Shown: piece after piece, positions 55,777 to 64,000 of the stretch
How positions within the stretch are numbered: position 1 is the stretch's first letter
Layout of the letters: every line of letters begins with the position of its first letter
Assembly: GCF_004522155.1 (NCBI RefSeq)
Contig: NZ_SDEA01000001.1
Coordinates: forward strand, 248,001 to 312,000
Direction: 5' to 3'
From: Paracoccus luteus
GTDB lineage: Bacteria; Pseudomonadota; Alphaproteobacteria; Rhodobacterales; Rhodobacteraceae
DNA length: 64,000 nt
The notes under the pieces: model-generated
The model's input: only the letters and a program-made list of their open reading frames with translations
Databases searched by the model: none
Told to the model about the DNA's origin: nothing
Translations under genes and position numbers: made by a program

Positions 55777-56543
55777 CCGCGATCAACTGGCCGTCGGTGC
55801 GCGCCATCTTCCACCACGAGATGTCGCGGTTCTTCCGCACGATCTGGCAGTCGCTGGCCTCGCCGGTGATCTCGACGGTGCTGTATTTCATCGTCTTCGG
55901 CGCGGCGATCGGCGGGCGCATCCAGTCGATCGAGGGCGTGGCCTATGGCGCGTTCATCGTGCCCGGCCTGATGATGCTGACGGTGCTGCAGCAGTCGGTG
56001 TCGAACGCCAGCTTTGGCATCTATTTCCCCAAGTTCTCGGGCACGATCTATGAATATCTGGTCGCGCCCACCGGCTGGATCGAGGTGACGCTGGGTTTCG
56101 TCGGGGCGGCGGCCGCCAAGGCGGTGCTGATCGCGCTGGTCATCCTGCTGACCAGCTTTTTCTTTGTCGGCGCCCATGTCGCGCACCCGGTCTGGATGCT
56201 GGCATTCCTGATCCTGACGGCGGTCGGATTTTCCCTGCTGGGGTTCATCGTCGGGCTGTGGGCGCGCAACTTCGAACAGCTGCAGATCGTGCCGCTGATG
56301 GTCATCACGCCGTTGGTCTTTCTGGGGGGCGCGTTCTATTCGGCGTCGATGCTGCCCCAGCCGTGGGACGCCATCGCGCGGTTCAACCCGGTGCTGCACC
56401 TGATTTCCGGGTTTCGCTGGTCGTTCTTCGACTTTGCCGACGTCCCCGTCGGGCTGTCGCTGGTCGCCGTGACGGCGATGATCGTCGTCTGCCTGGCGGT
56501 GATCCGCTGGATTTTCGCGACGGGCTGGCGGCTGCGCGACTGA
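55773..56543 (+). CDS. ABC-2 type exporter, permease subunit (YadH family)
   Basis: This 256-residue permease has six transmembrane segments and the ABC-2 signature region near the C-terminus ([17 protein letters not shown]). [37 protein letters not shown] matches the YadH/NodJ-like group. It forms the exporter with the preceding ATPase, from which its start is offset by ATGA overlap. The following 126 bp is markedly AT-rich. Confidence 0.9.
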   Translation: MTAINWPSVRAIFHHEMSRFFRTIWQSLASPVISTVLYFIVFGAAIGGRIQSIEGVAYGAFIVPGLMMLTVLQQSVSNASFGIYFPKFSGTIYEYLVAPTGWIEVTLGFVGAAAAKAVLIALVILLTSFFFVGAHVAHPVWMLAFLILTAVGFSLLGFIVGLWARNFEQLQIVPLMVITPLVFLGGAFYSASMLPQPWDAIARFNPVLHLISGFRWSFFDFADVPVGLSLVAVTAMIVVCLAVIRWIFATGWRLRD

Positions 56544-56669
56544 GGCGGGGATGTGGCCGCCGTGACTCTTCTGCAGGTTGTTTTTCGCGGCCTGCTGAAA
56601 TTGCTTGTATTTAGCAAAATCAAGGACATTGTGCAACTCAAAGACAACTAAAAGTTGAAGGGGCGGGCC

Positions 56670-57746
56670 GTGTTCACCATTTACAACGCAAGCATTCTGC
56701 TGGACGGGATGCCAGCTGCCGGTGAACTCATCGTCCCCATGCACTCGGAGATGATCGCGGACGGCGAAATGTCGCGGACGCTGCCCGGGTTGACGGTCCA
56801 GAATGTCACTGCCGGACGGGTGTCGCGGGGCGACACGATCACGGTCAAGGACGTCGATTACAAGGTCGCCAATATCCACTGGGTTGACGGCGTCTACGAA
56901 CTGGGAAACGGGTTCGGCTCGTCTCCATCGACGGTGCTGACGATGACCGGCGGGGACGGAACGACGCTGCGCCTTTGGGTGCCGATAGATGGCTATATTC
57001 CGCCTGGCACTCAGGTCGACCCCAAGGCCGGGCAGTTGTTCTCATACCAGGTCGACAACATTTATCCTGAGATCTACATCCCCGCGGACATGATCGACAC
57101 CGACGAACGCGTCTTCGTCATGTGCTTTGCCAGCGGCACCATGATCGAGACGGCGGACGGGCCGCGTCCGGTCCAGCGTCTGCGGGTGGGCGACCTGATC
57201 GTGACGCGCGACCACGGGCTGCAGCCGCTGCGCTGGCTGGGCGGGCGCCGCCTTGACGGGGCGACCCTGCAGCGGCAGCCGCAGCTTGTCCCCGTGCGGA
57301 TCGCGGCGGGCGCGCTGGGGCGCGGGCTGCCCGCGCAGGATCTGGTCGTCTCGCCCCAGCACCGTATCCTGATCCGCTCGTCCATCGCCCAGCGGATGGC
57401 AGGTTCGCCCGAGGTGCTGGTCCCGGCGATCCACCTGCTGGACCTGCCCGGCGTGGACCGCGCCCCGGCGGCCGGTGGCGTCGCCTATTGGCACCTGATG
57501 TTCGACGCGCACGAGATCGTGCTGGCCAACGGGGCCGAGGCGGAATCGCTTTACGCGGGGCCGGCCGCGCTGGCGGCGATGGACCCGGCCGCGCGGGACG
57601 ACCTGCTGGCGATCTTTCCCGACCTTGCCGGGGCGAACGGCGACGAACGGCCGACGGCGCGGCCGGTCCTGCCGGGCCGCCGCGCGCGCAAGATGGTGGA
57701 ACGCGCGGTCCGCAACGACAAGCCGCTGGTCAGCGCGCCGGCCTGA
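56670..57746 (+). CDS. Hint-domain protein (Hedgehog/intein-type) with low-GC N-terminal half
   Basis: The protein has 358 residues. Residues 1-150 show no recognised domain and are beta-strand-rich (LTVQNVTAGRVSRGDTITVK and similar). From Cys152 there is a Hint domain: CFASGTMIETADGPRPVQRL then VGDLIVTRDHGLQPLRWLGGRR and VSPQHRILI. Such Hint_2 proteins, common in Rhodobacterales, are often large secreted proteins; this one is small and has no repeats or signal peptide. GTG 56670 follows AAGGGG by 6 bases; TTG 56655 is the alternative. The Cys and the VSPQHRILI His suggest autocatalytic activity. Confidence 0.85.
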   Translation: MFTIYNASILLDGMPAAGELIVPMHSEMIADGEMSRTLPGLTVQNVTAGRVSRGDTITVKDVDYKVANIHWVDGVYELGNGFGSSPSTVLTMTGGDGTTLRLWVPIDGYIPPGTQVDPKAGQLFSYQVDNIYPEIYIPADMIDTDERVFVMCFASGTMIETADGPRPVQRLRVGDLIVTRDHGLQPLRWLGGRRLDGATLQRQPQLVPVRIAAGALGRGLPAQDLVVSPQHRILIRSSIAQRMAGSPEVLVPAIHLLDLPGVDRAPAAGGVAYWHLMFDAHEIVLANGAEAESLYAGPAALAAMDPAARDDLLAIFPDLAGANGDERPTARPVLPGRRARKMVERAVRNDKPLVSAPA

Positions 57747-57753
57747 CGGCGGC

Positions 57754-58254
57754 CTAGCGGGCGCACAGCCTGATCTGCGGGTCCAGCGCCTTGACCTGCC
57801 GCGCCTTCAGCTTGGTCATGTTCAGGTCGTGGCGCCATTCGGCGTTCCATTTCCGCAACACGCCGTTGCGGTAATGGGCGGCCATGATCTGATCGACCAG
57901 CGGGGGGATGATGCGCGTGCCGGGCAGGCGGGGCGCGTGAAAGCCCACGATGGCGTTCGGACCGAGGCACGCGTTCCGCATCGTCAGATACAGCGTGCAG
58001 GCCGACCGGCAATAGCCCCGGATCTCGACCGGGCGGCCGGACGCCTCAAGCTCGGCGCGGCGCTGCACGGCCGCCATGACGTTGCCGCCCTTGTCGTTGA
58101 CGATCAGGATCGGCTTGGCGCGCGTGGCGGCCAGATGCAGCGCGGCCGTCCCGCCCGCATGGGCGCGATCGGCGGGAACGGGCGACTGGGCCGCGACGGC
58201 GGGGGACAGGCCCGACAGGGTCAGCGCGGCGACGAGGAACAGGTGTCTGATCAT
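57754..58254 (-). CDS. Secreted protein of unknown function with ClpP-like pattern
   Basis: This 166-residue protein has a signal peptide (1-21, ending PAVAA). The body has [42 protein letters not shown] and [14 protein letters not shown], a pattern seen in small ClpP/crotonase-like periplasmic proteins of Rhodobacterales with a serine (SACT) and a histidine (GFHAP). It would be a serine-type hydrolase if the reading is right. It has four cysteines. ATG 58254 gives the signal peptide; the frame is open to 58548 over the start of rimO. It ends 7 bp from the convergent Hint gene stop. Confidence 0.65.
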   Translation of the reverse strand: MIRHLFLVAALTLSGLSPAVAAQSPVPADRAHAGGTAALHLAATRAKPILIVNDKGGNVMAAVQRRAELEASGRPVEIRGYCRSACTLYLTMRNACLGPNAIVGFHAPRLPGTRIIPPLVDQIMAAHYRNGVLRKWNAEWRHDLNMTKLKARQVKALDPQIRLCAR

Positions 58255-58411
58255 GCCGCCATCCTGCCGCGCGCGCGCCCGCGTGAAAAGCCACGCTTGC
58301 GCGAGCGTGCCGCGCGCCTGCCATCCGCGACCCCGGTGCCCCGAAGCAACCGGGCGTCGCACGCTGCGCAGGCGCTTTGCGCGGCCGGCCTTCGTCGCTA
58401 TATGCGGTCGC

Positions 58412-59794
58412 ATGAGCCTGAATCCCCCGAACCTGCGGCCCGACCTGGCCCCCGCGCCATCCTTTGGCGACGACCGCCGCGCCGGCCAGCCCACCATCGG
58501 CATGGTCAGCCTGGGTTGTCCCAAGGCGCTGGTCGACAGCGAGCGCATCCTGACCCGCCTGCGGGCCGAGGGTTATGCGATCAGCCCCGATTACACCGGC
58601 GCGGATGCGGTGATCGTGAATACCTGCGGGTTTCTGGACAGCGCCAAGGCCGAAAGCCTGGACGCCATCGGCGAGGCGCTGACGGAAAACGGCCGCGTCA
58701 TCGTCACCGGCTGCCTGGGGGCGGAACCCGACTATATCACCGGCGCCCATCCCCGCGTGCTGGCCGTGACGGGGCCGCATCAATACGAACAGGTGCTGGA
58801 CGCCGTCCACGCCGCCGTGCCGCCCGCGCCCGATCCGTTCATCGACCTGCTGCCCGCGGCAGGCGTGCGCCTGACGCCGCGGCATTTCGCCTATCTCAAG
58901 ATCTCCGAGGGCTGCAACCACGCCTGCAAGTTCTGCATCATCCCCGACATGCGCGGGAAACTGGTCAGCCGCCCGGCCCATGCGGTCGTGCGCGAGGCGG
59001 AAAAGCTGGTCGAGGCGGGGGTGCGCGAGCTGCTGGTGATCAGCCAGGACACCAGCGCCTATGGCGTGGACCGCAAGTTCGCGACCGAGCGCGGCCACCG
59101 CGCCCATGTCACCGACCTCGCCCGCGATCTGGGCCGCCTCGGCGCGTGGGTGCGGCTGCACTATGTCTATCCCTATCCGCATGTGCGCGACCTGATCCCG
59201 CTGATGGCGGACACGGCGGCGCGGGGGGCGGGGGTGCTGCCCTATCTGGACATCCCGTTCCAGCACGCCCACCCCGATGTGCTGAAACGCATGGCGCGGC
59301 CCGCGGCGTCGGCCCGCACGCTGGACGAGATCGCCGCATGGCGCGCCGCCTGTCCGGGGATCACGCTGCGGTCCACCTTTATCGTCGGCTATCCCGGCGA
59401 GACCGAGGCCGAGTTCCAGTATCTGCTGGACTGGCTGGACGAGGCGCAGCTGGACCGCGTGGGCTGTTTCCAGTATGAAAACGTGCGCGGCGCGCGGGCC
59501 AACGCGCTGCCCGACCATGTGCCGGACGAAATCAAGCAGGACCGCTGGGACCGCTTCATGACCCGGGCGCAGGCGATCTCGGCCGCCAAGCTTGCCGCCC
59601 GGGTCGGCACCCGCCAGCAGGTCATCGTGGACAGCGTGGACGAGGGCGGCGCGACCTGCCGCACGATGGCCGACGCGCCGGAAATCGACGGCAATCTGTT
59701 CATCGACGACGGCTTCCAGCAGCTTTCGCCCGGCGATCTGGTGACGGTGACGGTGGACGAGGCCAGCGAATACGATCTGTGGGGGTCGGTGTGA
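58412..59794 (+). CDS. rimO: Ribosomal protein uS12 methylthiotransferase
   Basis: This 460-residue radical-SAM enzyme adds a methylthio group to Asp88 of ribosomal protein S12. The N-terminal UPF0004 cluster uses Cys36, Cys72 and Cys101; the radical-SAM motif is CNHACKFC (168-175); a TRAM domain ends the protein (about 385-455). The [14 protein letters not shown] sequence is typical of RimO rather than MiaB. ATG 58412 is the family start. Its stop overlaps the sulfotransferase start (GTGA). Confidence 0.95.
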   Translation: MSLNPPNLRPDLAPAPSFGDDRRAGQPTIGMVSLGCPKALVDSERILTRLRAEGYAISPDYTGADAVIVNTCGFLDSAKAESLDAIGEALTENGRVIVTGCLGAEPDYITGAHPRVLAVTGPHQYEQVLDAVHAAVPPAPDPFIDLLPAAGVRLTPRHFAYLKISEGCNHACKFCIIPDMRGKLVSRPAHAVVREAEKLVEAGVRELLVISQDTSAYGVDRKFATERGHRAHVTDLARDLGRLGAWVRLHYVYPYPHVRDLIPLMADTAARGAGVLPYLDIPFQHAHPDVLKRMARPAASARTLDEIAAWRAACPGITLRSTFIVGYPGETEAEFQYLLDWLDEAQLDRVGCFQYENVRGARANALPDHVPDEIKQDRWDRFMTRAQAISAAKLAARVGTRQQVIVDSVDEGGATCRTMADAPEIDGNLFIDDGFQQLSPGDLVTVTVDEASEYDLWGSV

Positions 59795-60660
59795 CCGACC
59801 TGCCCAAGTGGGATCCCGACGGCCGCCCGAAAAAGCCCGGCATCGTCGGGATCGGCGCGCAAAAGGCGGGGACCACGTGGCTCTCGCAGATGCTGTCCCA
59901 GCACCCGCAGGTCTGGACGCCGCCGTTCAAAGAGGCGCAGTTCTTCAACCACCGCTTTGTGCCCGAACACCGCGACTGGCTGCCCTGGCATTTCCGCCGC
60001 GCCCGGCAGAACCAGCACAAACGCTATGAAAGCCGGGGCCAGACCATTCCCGCGCCGCTCGCCGCCTATCTGGACCGCATCACGCGGGGCGAGATGTTCA
60101 CCAACCACTGGTACAAGCAGGTCTTCGCCCCTGCGCCCGCGGGCACCATCCCCTGCGACATCACGCCGGAATATTCGACCCTGCCGGACGAGGGCGTGGA
60201 TTTCGTCGCCCGCTTCCTGCCGCAGGCGCGGTTCATCTATGTCATCCGGCACCCGGTCGATCGCGCGATCAGCCAGCTGAAGATGAACCTGACCCGCAAG
60301 AACCGCCGCCCGCCCTCGGTCGAGGCGTGGCTGGCCGAGATCGACGACCCGGTGCTGTATGACCGCGGCGATTACGCGACCTATGTCCCGCGCTGGCAGG
60401 CGCGGATCGATCCCGACCGGCTGATGATCCTGCCATTCGGCCGCATCGCCGCGGACCCGGTCGCGGTCCTGCGCGAGGTCGAGGCGTTCTGCGGCCTGCG
60501 CCCCCACAGCTATCGCAACCCGGACGCCAAGGTCTTTGCCGCCGCCTCCGGCCTGTCGGTGCCCGAACCCGCCCGCGCCGCACTGCGCGCCCGGCTGGAG
60601 CCGCAGTTCGCCTTCCTCGACGCGACGTTCGGACCTTCGTTCACGTCGCAGATGCGCTGA
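59791..60660 (+). CDS. Sulfotransferase-family protein
   Basis: This 289-residue protein has the PAPS-binding motifs: 5'-phosphosulfate loop [11 protein letters not shown] (20-30) and 3'-phosphate motif [15 protein letters not shown] (residues about 150-164). It would move sulfate from PAPS to an unknown acceptor, carbohydrate or peptide. It has no signal peptide. GTG 59791 overlaps the rimO stop. Bacterial members in this family are often nodulation- or glycan-modifying; nothing here identifies the acceptor. Confidence 0.85.
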   Translation: MTDLPKWDPDGRPKKPGIVGIGAQKAGTTWLSQMLSQHPQVWTPPFKEAQFFNHRFVPEHRDWLPWHFRRARQNQHKRYESRGQTIPAPLAAYLDRITRGEMFTNHWYKQVFAPAPAGTIPCDITPEYSTLPDEGVDFVARFLPQARFIYVIRHPVDRAISQLKMNLTRKNRRPPSVEAWLAEIDDPVLYDRGDYATYVPRWQARIDPDRLMILPFGRIAADPVAVLREVEAFCGLRPHSYRNPDAKVFAAASGLSVPEPARAALRARLEPQFAFLDATFGPSFTSQMR

Positions 60661-60727
60661 CGCCGACGCTTCAACTTGCGGCCAAGGTCGCCTAGATAGC
60701 ACCCAACCCAGCACAACGAGGCGGATC

Positions 60728-62383
60728 ATGGCCAGTTATCAGTATGTCTATCACATGGAGGGCGTCTCCAAGGGCTATGGCACCGGAAAGAAGACGTTCG
60801 AGAACATCCACCTGAACTTTCTGCCCGGCGTCAAGATCGGCGTCGTCGGCGTGAACGGCGCGGGGAAATCCACGCTGCTGCGGATCATGGCGGGCATCGA
60901 CAAGGATTTCCAGGGCGAGGCATGGGCCGCCAAGGGCGCGACCGTCGGCTATCTGCCGCAGGAACCGCAGCTTGACCCGGCGCTGAACGTGCGCGGCAAC
61001 GTCATGGAGGGCGTGCGCGCCAAGCAGGCCAAGCTGGACCGCTATAACGAGCTGGCGATGAACTATTCCGACGAGACGGCCGACGAAATGGCCGCCCTGC
61101 AGGACGAGATCGACGCCCAGAACCTGTGGGATCTGGACAGCCAGGTCGATGTCGCGATGGAGGCCCTGCGCTGCCCGCCCGACGACGCCGACGTCGAAAC
61201 GCTGTCGGGGGGCGAGCGCCGCCGCGTGGCGCTGTGCAAGCTGTTGCTTGAGGCGCCCGACATGCTGCTGCTGGACGAGCCGACCAACCACCTGGACGCC
61301 GAAACCATCGCCTGGCTGCAAAAGCACCTGATCGAATATCCCGGCACGATCCTGACGGTGACGCACGACCGCTATTTCCTGGACGACATCACCAGCTGGA
61401 TCCTGGAACTCGACCGGGGCAGGGGCATCCCCTATGAGGGCAACTATTCGGCGTGGCTGGAACAAAAGGCCAAGCGGCTGCTGCAAGAAGCGCGCGAGGA
61501 CAAGGCCAAGCAGAAATCGATGGAGCGCGAGCTGAACTGGATTCGCGCCGGCGCCAAGGCACGTCAGGCCAAGCAGAAGGCGCGGATCAACGCCTATAAC
61601 GAGATGGCGTCGAAATCCGAACGCGAAAAGATCGCCAACGCCCAGATCGTCATCCCGAACGGCGAACGTCTGGGGGGCAAGGTCTTCGACGTGACCGGCC
61701 TGAAAAAGGCGATGGGCGACAAGCTGCTGATCGAGGATCTGACGTTCTCGGTTCCGCCGGGCGCCATCGTCGGCGTCATCGGCCCGAACGGCGCCGGGAA
61801 ATCGACGCTGTTCCGCATGCTGACCGGAAACGACACCCCCGACGAGGGCGAGATCGTCGTCGGCGAGACGGTCCAGCTGTCCTATGTGGACCAGTCGCGC
61901 GACGCGCTGGACCCGAATGCGACCGTGTGGGAGGAAATCTCGGGCGGGGCCGAGGTGATCCAGCTGGGCGACGCCAGCATGAACAGCCGCGCCTATGCCG
62001 GGGCCTTCAACTTCAAGGGCGGCGACCAGCAGAAAAAGGTGGGCCTGCTGTCGGGCGGCGAACGCAACCGCGTCCACATGGCGAAGCTGCTGAAATCCGG
62101 CGGCAACGTCCTGCTGCTGGACGAGCCGACCAACGACCTGGACGTCGAAACCCTGCAGGCGCTTGAAGCCGCGCTGGAGGATTTCGCCGGCTGCGCCATC
62201 ATCATCAGCCACGACCGTTTCTTCCTGGACCGCCTGTGCACCCATATCCTGGCGTTCGAGGGCGACGCGCATGTCGAGTGGTTCGAGGGCAACTTCGAGG
62301 CCTATGAAGAGGACAAGGTGCGCCGCCTGGGGCCGGATTCGATCGAGCCGAAACGGGTGAAATACAAGAAATTTGCGCGGTGA
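60728..62383 (+). CDS. ettA: Energy-dependent translational throttle protein EttA (ABC-F)
   Basis: This 551-residue ABC-F protein has two ATPase domains (Walker A VNGAGKST and GPNGAGKST; signatures LSGGERRR and LSGGERNR; DEPTNHLD and DEPTNDLD) joined by the helical P-site tRNA interaction motif (EREKIANAQIVIPNGERLGG). EttA gates the first translation step according to ATP/ADP ratio at the ribosomal E site. ATG 60728 follows GAGG by 6 bases. It has an ordinary length. Confidence 0.96.
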   Translation: MASYQYVYHMEGVSKGYGTGKKTFENIHLNFLPGVKIGVVGVNGAGKSTLLRIMAGIDKDFQGEAWAAKGATVGYLPQEPQLDPALNVRGNVMEGVRAKQAKLDRYNELAMNYSDETADEMAALQDEIDAQNLWDLDSQVDVAMEALRCPPDDADVETLSGGERRRVALCKLLLEAPDMLLLDEPTNHLDAETIAWLQKHLIEYPGTILTVTHDRYFLDDITSWILELDRGRGIPYEGNYSAWLEQKAKRLLQEAREDKAKQKSMERELNWIRAGAKARQAKQKARINAYNEMASKSEREKIANAQIVIPNGERLGGKVFDVTGLKKAMGDKLLIEDLTFSVPPGAIVGVIGPNGAGKSTLFRMLTGNDTPDEGEIVVGETVQLSYVDQSRDALDPNATVWEEISGGAEVIQLGDASMNSRAYAGAFNFKGGDQQKKVGLLSGGERNRVHMAKLLKSGGNVLLLDEPTNDLDVETLQALEAALEDFAGCAIIISHDRFFLDRLCTHILAFEGDAHVEWFEGNFEAYEEDKVRRLGPDSIEPKRVKYKKFAR

Positions 62384-62423
62384 GGGGCCGGATGCTATGA
62401 TCGGCCCCTCAGGAGGTGGCAAT

Positions 62424-62633
62424 ATGGCGTATCCGGATCAGATCACGGCAACCGTCCGGCGGGTGTCAGACGACGGGGTGGTCGTCGCGGTGGACGGGCG
62501 CCAGCGTGCGCATGCCTTCGATGTCGCCGAGATCGGCGTCTGCGAGACATCAAGGCAATCCCTGCCGGTCGAGATTGGCGAGACGATCACGATCATCTCT
62601 GACGGCATGAGGACCACGGTGACGCTCGACTGA
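62424..62633 (+). CDS. Small protein of unknown function, first gene of a two-gene cassette
   Basis: This 69-residue protein starts MAYPDQITATVRRVSDDGVV and ends DGMRTTVTLD. It is beta-rich with repeated two-residue turns, reminiscent of an SH3- or OB-like barrel; I do not recognise a family. A full AGGAGGTGG site precedes ATG 62424, and its stop is directly followed by the next gene's ATG. The GC content looks lower than in most of the window. Its linkage to the hydrolase suggests a partner or cofactor role, unproven. Confidence 0.7.
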   Translation: MAYPDQITATVRRVSDDGVVVAVDGRQRAHAFDVAEIGVCETSRQSLPVEIGETITIISDGMRTTVTLD

Positions 62634-63293
62634 ATGCAGTTCTTCGAGTTCGCTCCGGATTTGCTGGATCGTGAGGCGCTTCAGGTCAGCGCAGCGCCTC
62701 ACCTTCCCGCCTTTCTGAGCGAGAGGGGCGTTTTCCCCGACCTCAAGCCGATGCTTCCCGGGGCGGTCGTTCTTTTCGCCCCCCGCCGGCCCGGTGTCGG
62801 TCAGCGGCTGATAATCGAGTCGCAAAAGCGCAAGGTCTCGGCAAAGCATGCGCAATGGACCCACGTCGGCATCTATATCGGCGACGGCTATGTGTGCGAG
62901 GCGATGCCCGAAGGCGTCATCATCGGCAACGTCTATTCCAAGTTGCAGACGCAGCGCATCCGGTTCCGGTATCATGCGAAAATCAGCCGAGAGCAAAGCT
63001 ATGTCGTTGCCATCAAGGCATTGCTGAGACGTGGCGACCGATACGGCTGGCGCAGGATCGCCGCGCATGTGAAGACATATCTTCGCGGACACGATCTGTT
63101 GCCGAGGTCCGGCATCAGCCGTCTTGCCGAGGAATCGCGGCACGTCTGTTCGACGCTATGTCATGAAGCGATCTATCAGGCGACCCGTCTTCCATGCTTT
63201 TCGCATCCCGTGGACTCACCCAGCCCCTGCGACTACTCGATCTCGAACGAACTGGTCGACCACGACCATAACTGGCTGTCGTTCGTGGACTGA
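62634..63293 (+). CDS. Permuted NlpC/P60-like (YiiX-type) cysteine hydrolase
   Basis: The protein has 219 residues. The order of catalytic elements fits the circularly permuted papain-like fold: His77 in QWTHVGIYIGDGYVCEA, Glu89 nearby, then Cys172 in HVCSTLCHEAIYQAT. LPGAVVLFAPR at 41-51 is the usual start of the YiiX-type core. Such enzymes cut amide or thioester bonds, often in cell-wall or lipid-linked substrates. There is no signal peptide. Its ATG follows the previous stop with no gap. Codon use is less GC-biased than neighbouring genes, which suggests recent acquisition. Confidence 0.75.
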   Translation: MQFFEFAPDLLDREALQVSAAPHLPAFLSERGVFPDLKPMLPGAVVLFAPRRPGVGQRLIIESQKRKVSAKHAQWTHVGIYIGDGYVCEAMPEGVIIGNVYSKLQTQRIRFRYHAKISREQSYVVAIKALLRRGDRYGWRRIAAHVKTYLRGHDLLPRSGISRLAEESRHVCSTLCHEAIYQATRLPCFSHPVDSPSPCDYSISNELVDHDHNWLSFVD

Positions 63294-63296
63294 AAT

Positions 63297-63318
63297 CCGC
63301 GCGTGTCCTGCCGCGCGG
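63297..63318 (+). terminator. Possible terminator after the NlpC/P60-like gene
   Basis: CCGCGCG pairs with CGCGCGG across an 8-base loop, followed by CTTCT, 3 bp after the stop. It is a weak candidate because of the short, interrupted T-run. Confidence 0.35.
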
Positions 63319-63524
63319 CTTCTCCCATTCATCCTACGGTCCTTGCGCCCCGCAGCCCCGGACCCCGCCGGCCGGGACGCGCCCGTGGCAACGCGCCGGC
63401 CGGATGGCTTCCCGCCAGCCTTGTCCGGCCGGGTGTGCGGGGGTTCGAACCGCGTCGCAAACGCCAGCGGATCAACGATCCCGGCCGGCAAGCCACCGCA
63501 CAGCAAGCGCGTCTGACCCCGCGG

Positions 63525-63731
63525 TCAGGACGACAGGTTCCGCCCCTTTGACGCGCAACCGCTGCCGCTTGCGGCCTTGGGCCGGACTGTTGCCGGCGCT
63601 TCGGCGGGCGCGGGGGTCTGCCCCGTGGCGACGGGCGGCGTCGGGGTGGGGCTGTCCTGGGCCAGCGTCGGCGACAGGCTGGCGAAAACGAAGATTACAG
63701 CCGCGGGGGCCATCGACAGCAGGCGCTTCAT
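63525..63731 (-). CDS. Small secreted protein, Pro/Ala/Thr-rich
   Basis: This 68-residue protein has a signal peptide (1-24, ending SPTLAQ) and a short mature part of P/T/A with one cysteine (SGCASKG). ATG 63731 has GAGGTGTGTC directly upstream. I do not recognise it. It lies alone, with 231 bp of gene-free DNA on the left (a hairpin at 63297 only) and the next gene divergent. Confidence 0.55.
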   Translation of the reverse strand: MKRLLSMAPAAVIFVFASLSPTLAQDSPTPTPPVATGQTPAPAEAPATVRPKAASGSGCASKGRNLSS

Positions 63732-63891
63732 GACACACCTCGTTCTGAAGACTCGGGGACTCAGGGGATCGAAGATCGTGTTCCCCGACTATGCGCGCGC
63801 CGCGGGCGTGTGACAACGCCGATGGTCGGCGCCGTGGAACTCGCTGCCATCGCAACGGGTTGGCTGTGCGAACGTCACGAAAGGACCACCC

Positions 63892-63969
63892 ATGAAAGGC
63901 GCGCTTGCCTGGCTGATCGGCATCCCGATCCCCATCATCATCATCCTGTATCTGCTGGATGTGTTCTGA
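63892..63969 (+). CDS. 25-residue single-helix membrane peptide
   Basis: The frame reads MKGALAWLIGIPIPIIIILY then LLDVF. A single transmembrane helix fills the peptide. AAAGGA lies 6 bases before the ATG 63892. Very short IPIPIIIILYLL-type peptides recur in Proteobacteria genomes, so I report it, but no function is known. It ends 31 bp before the window edge. Confidence 0.5.
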   Translation: MKGALAWLIGIPIPIIIILYLLDVF

Positions 63970-64000
63970 CCCGTGCAGCGGGCGGGCTGCCGGTGGCGGG

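Noticed and set aside
63427-63443. GGGGGTTCGAACCGCG looks like the T-arm of a tRNA
   Set aside because: The flanking bases do not pair into a 5-bp T-stem, and no matching D-arm, anticodon arm or acceptor stem can be formed around it.

Overview
This is a 64-kb chromosomal window from a very GC-rich alphaproteobacterium. The gene order (zinc-ribbon protein / ftsE / ftsX / plsC, SPOR protein / nagZ, argH / lptM-like / lysA / DUF4175), the SAM/SAH-type riboswitch in front of metK and the Rhodobacteraceae-type protein families point to Rhodobacterales, most likely Paracoccus or a close relative. No rRNA, tRNA, CRISPR array, integrase or prophage is visible. The window is mostly core chromosome with small accessory patches.

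Layout: 1-2.1 kb is the end of a polar amino-acid ABC transporter and an M20 amidohydrolase. 2.3-7.9 kb holds a membrane-anchored ExeA/GspA-like ATPase, an 85-bp tandem-repeat patch, an orphan TAXI-type binding protein and a periplasmic coiled-coil protein with five 35-residue repeats. 8.1-14.1 kb holds an HdeA-like secreted protein, a Crp/Fnr regulator, an alpha/beta hydrolase, catalase, a cupin and a beta-hydroxyacid dehydrogenase. 14.3-22.2 kb holds a penicillin-acylase homologue that appears to have lost its nucleophile, then lnt, a SAM/SAH riboswitch and metK, and a DEAD-box helicase with a huge tail. 22.6-29.6 kb holds argS, a SPOR protein, nagZ and trkAH. 29.9-34.7 kb holds a type I secretion ABC/adaptor pair and mlaA/mlaC-like lipid transport genes. 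34.8-42.4 kb holds small conserved genes, a polyprenyl diphosphate synthase, amtB, a class A penicillin-binding protein and phaB, with a 128-bp tandem duplication between the last two. 42.6-50.8 kb holds an EAL protein, tag, a TlpA-like protein, and the argH-lptM-like-lysA-DUF4175 run. 50.8-56.5 kb holds an IS5-family relic, a frameshifted zinc-ribbon gene, ftsEX, plsC and an ABC-2 exporter. 56.7-64 kb holds a Hint-domain protein, rimO, a sulfotransferase, ettA, a lower-GC two-gene cassette with a permuted NlpC/P60-like hydrolase, and two small proteins.

Functional themes: envelope biogenesis is unusually dense (lnt, nagZ, SPOR, PBP1A, mlaA/mlaC, ftsEX, plsC, DUF4175, an LptM-like lipoprotein), mixed with lysine and arginine biosynthesis (lysA, argH), ion and ammonium uptake (trkAH, amtB) and translation factors (argS, rimO, ettA). 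Many neighbours overlap by ATGA, GTGA, TTGA or TGATG, so translational coupling is common. Exact start sites were chosen from Shine-Dalgarno spacing and family N-termini. No database search was possible.
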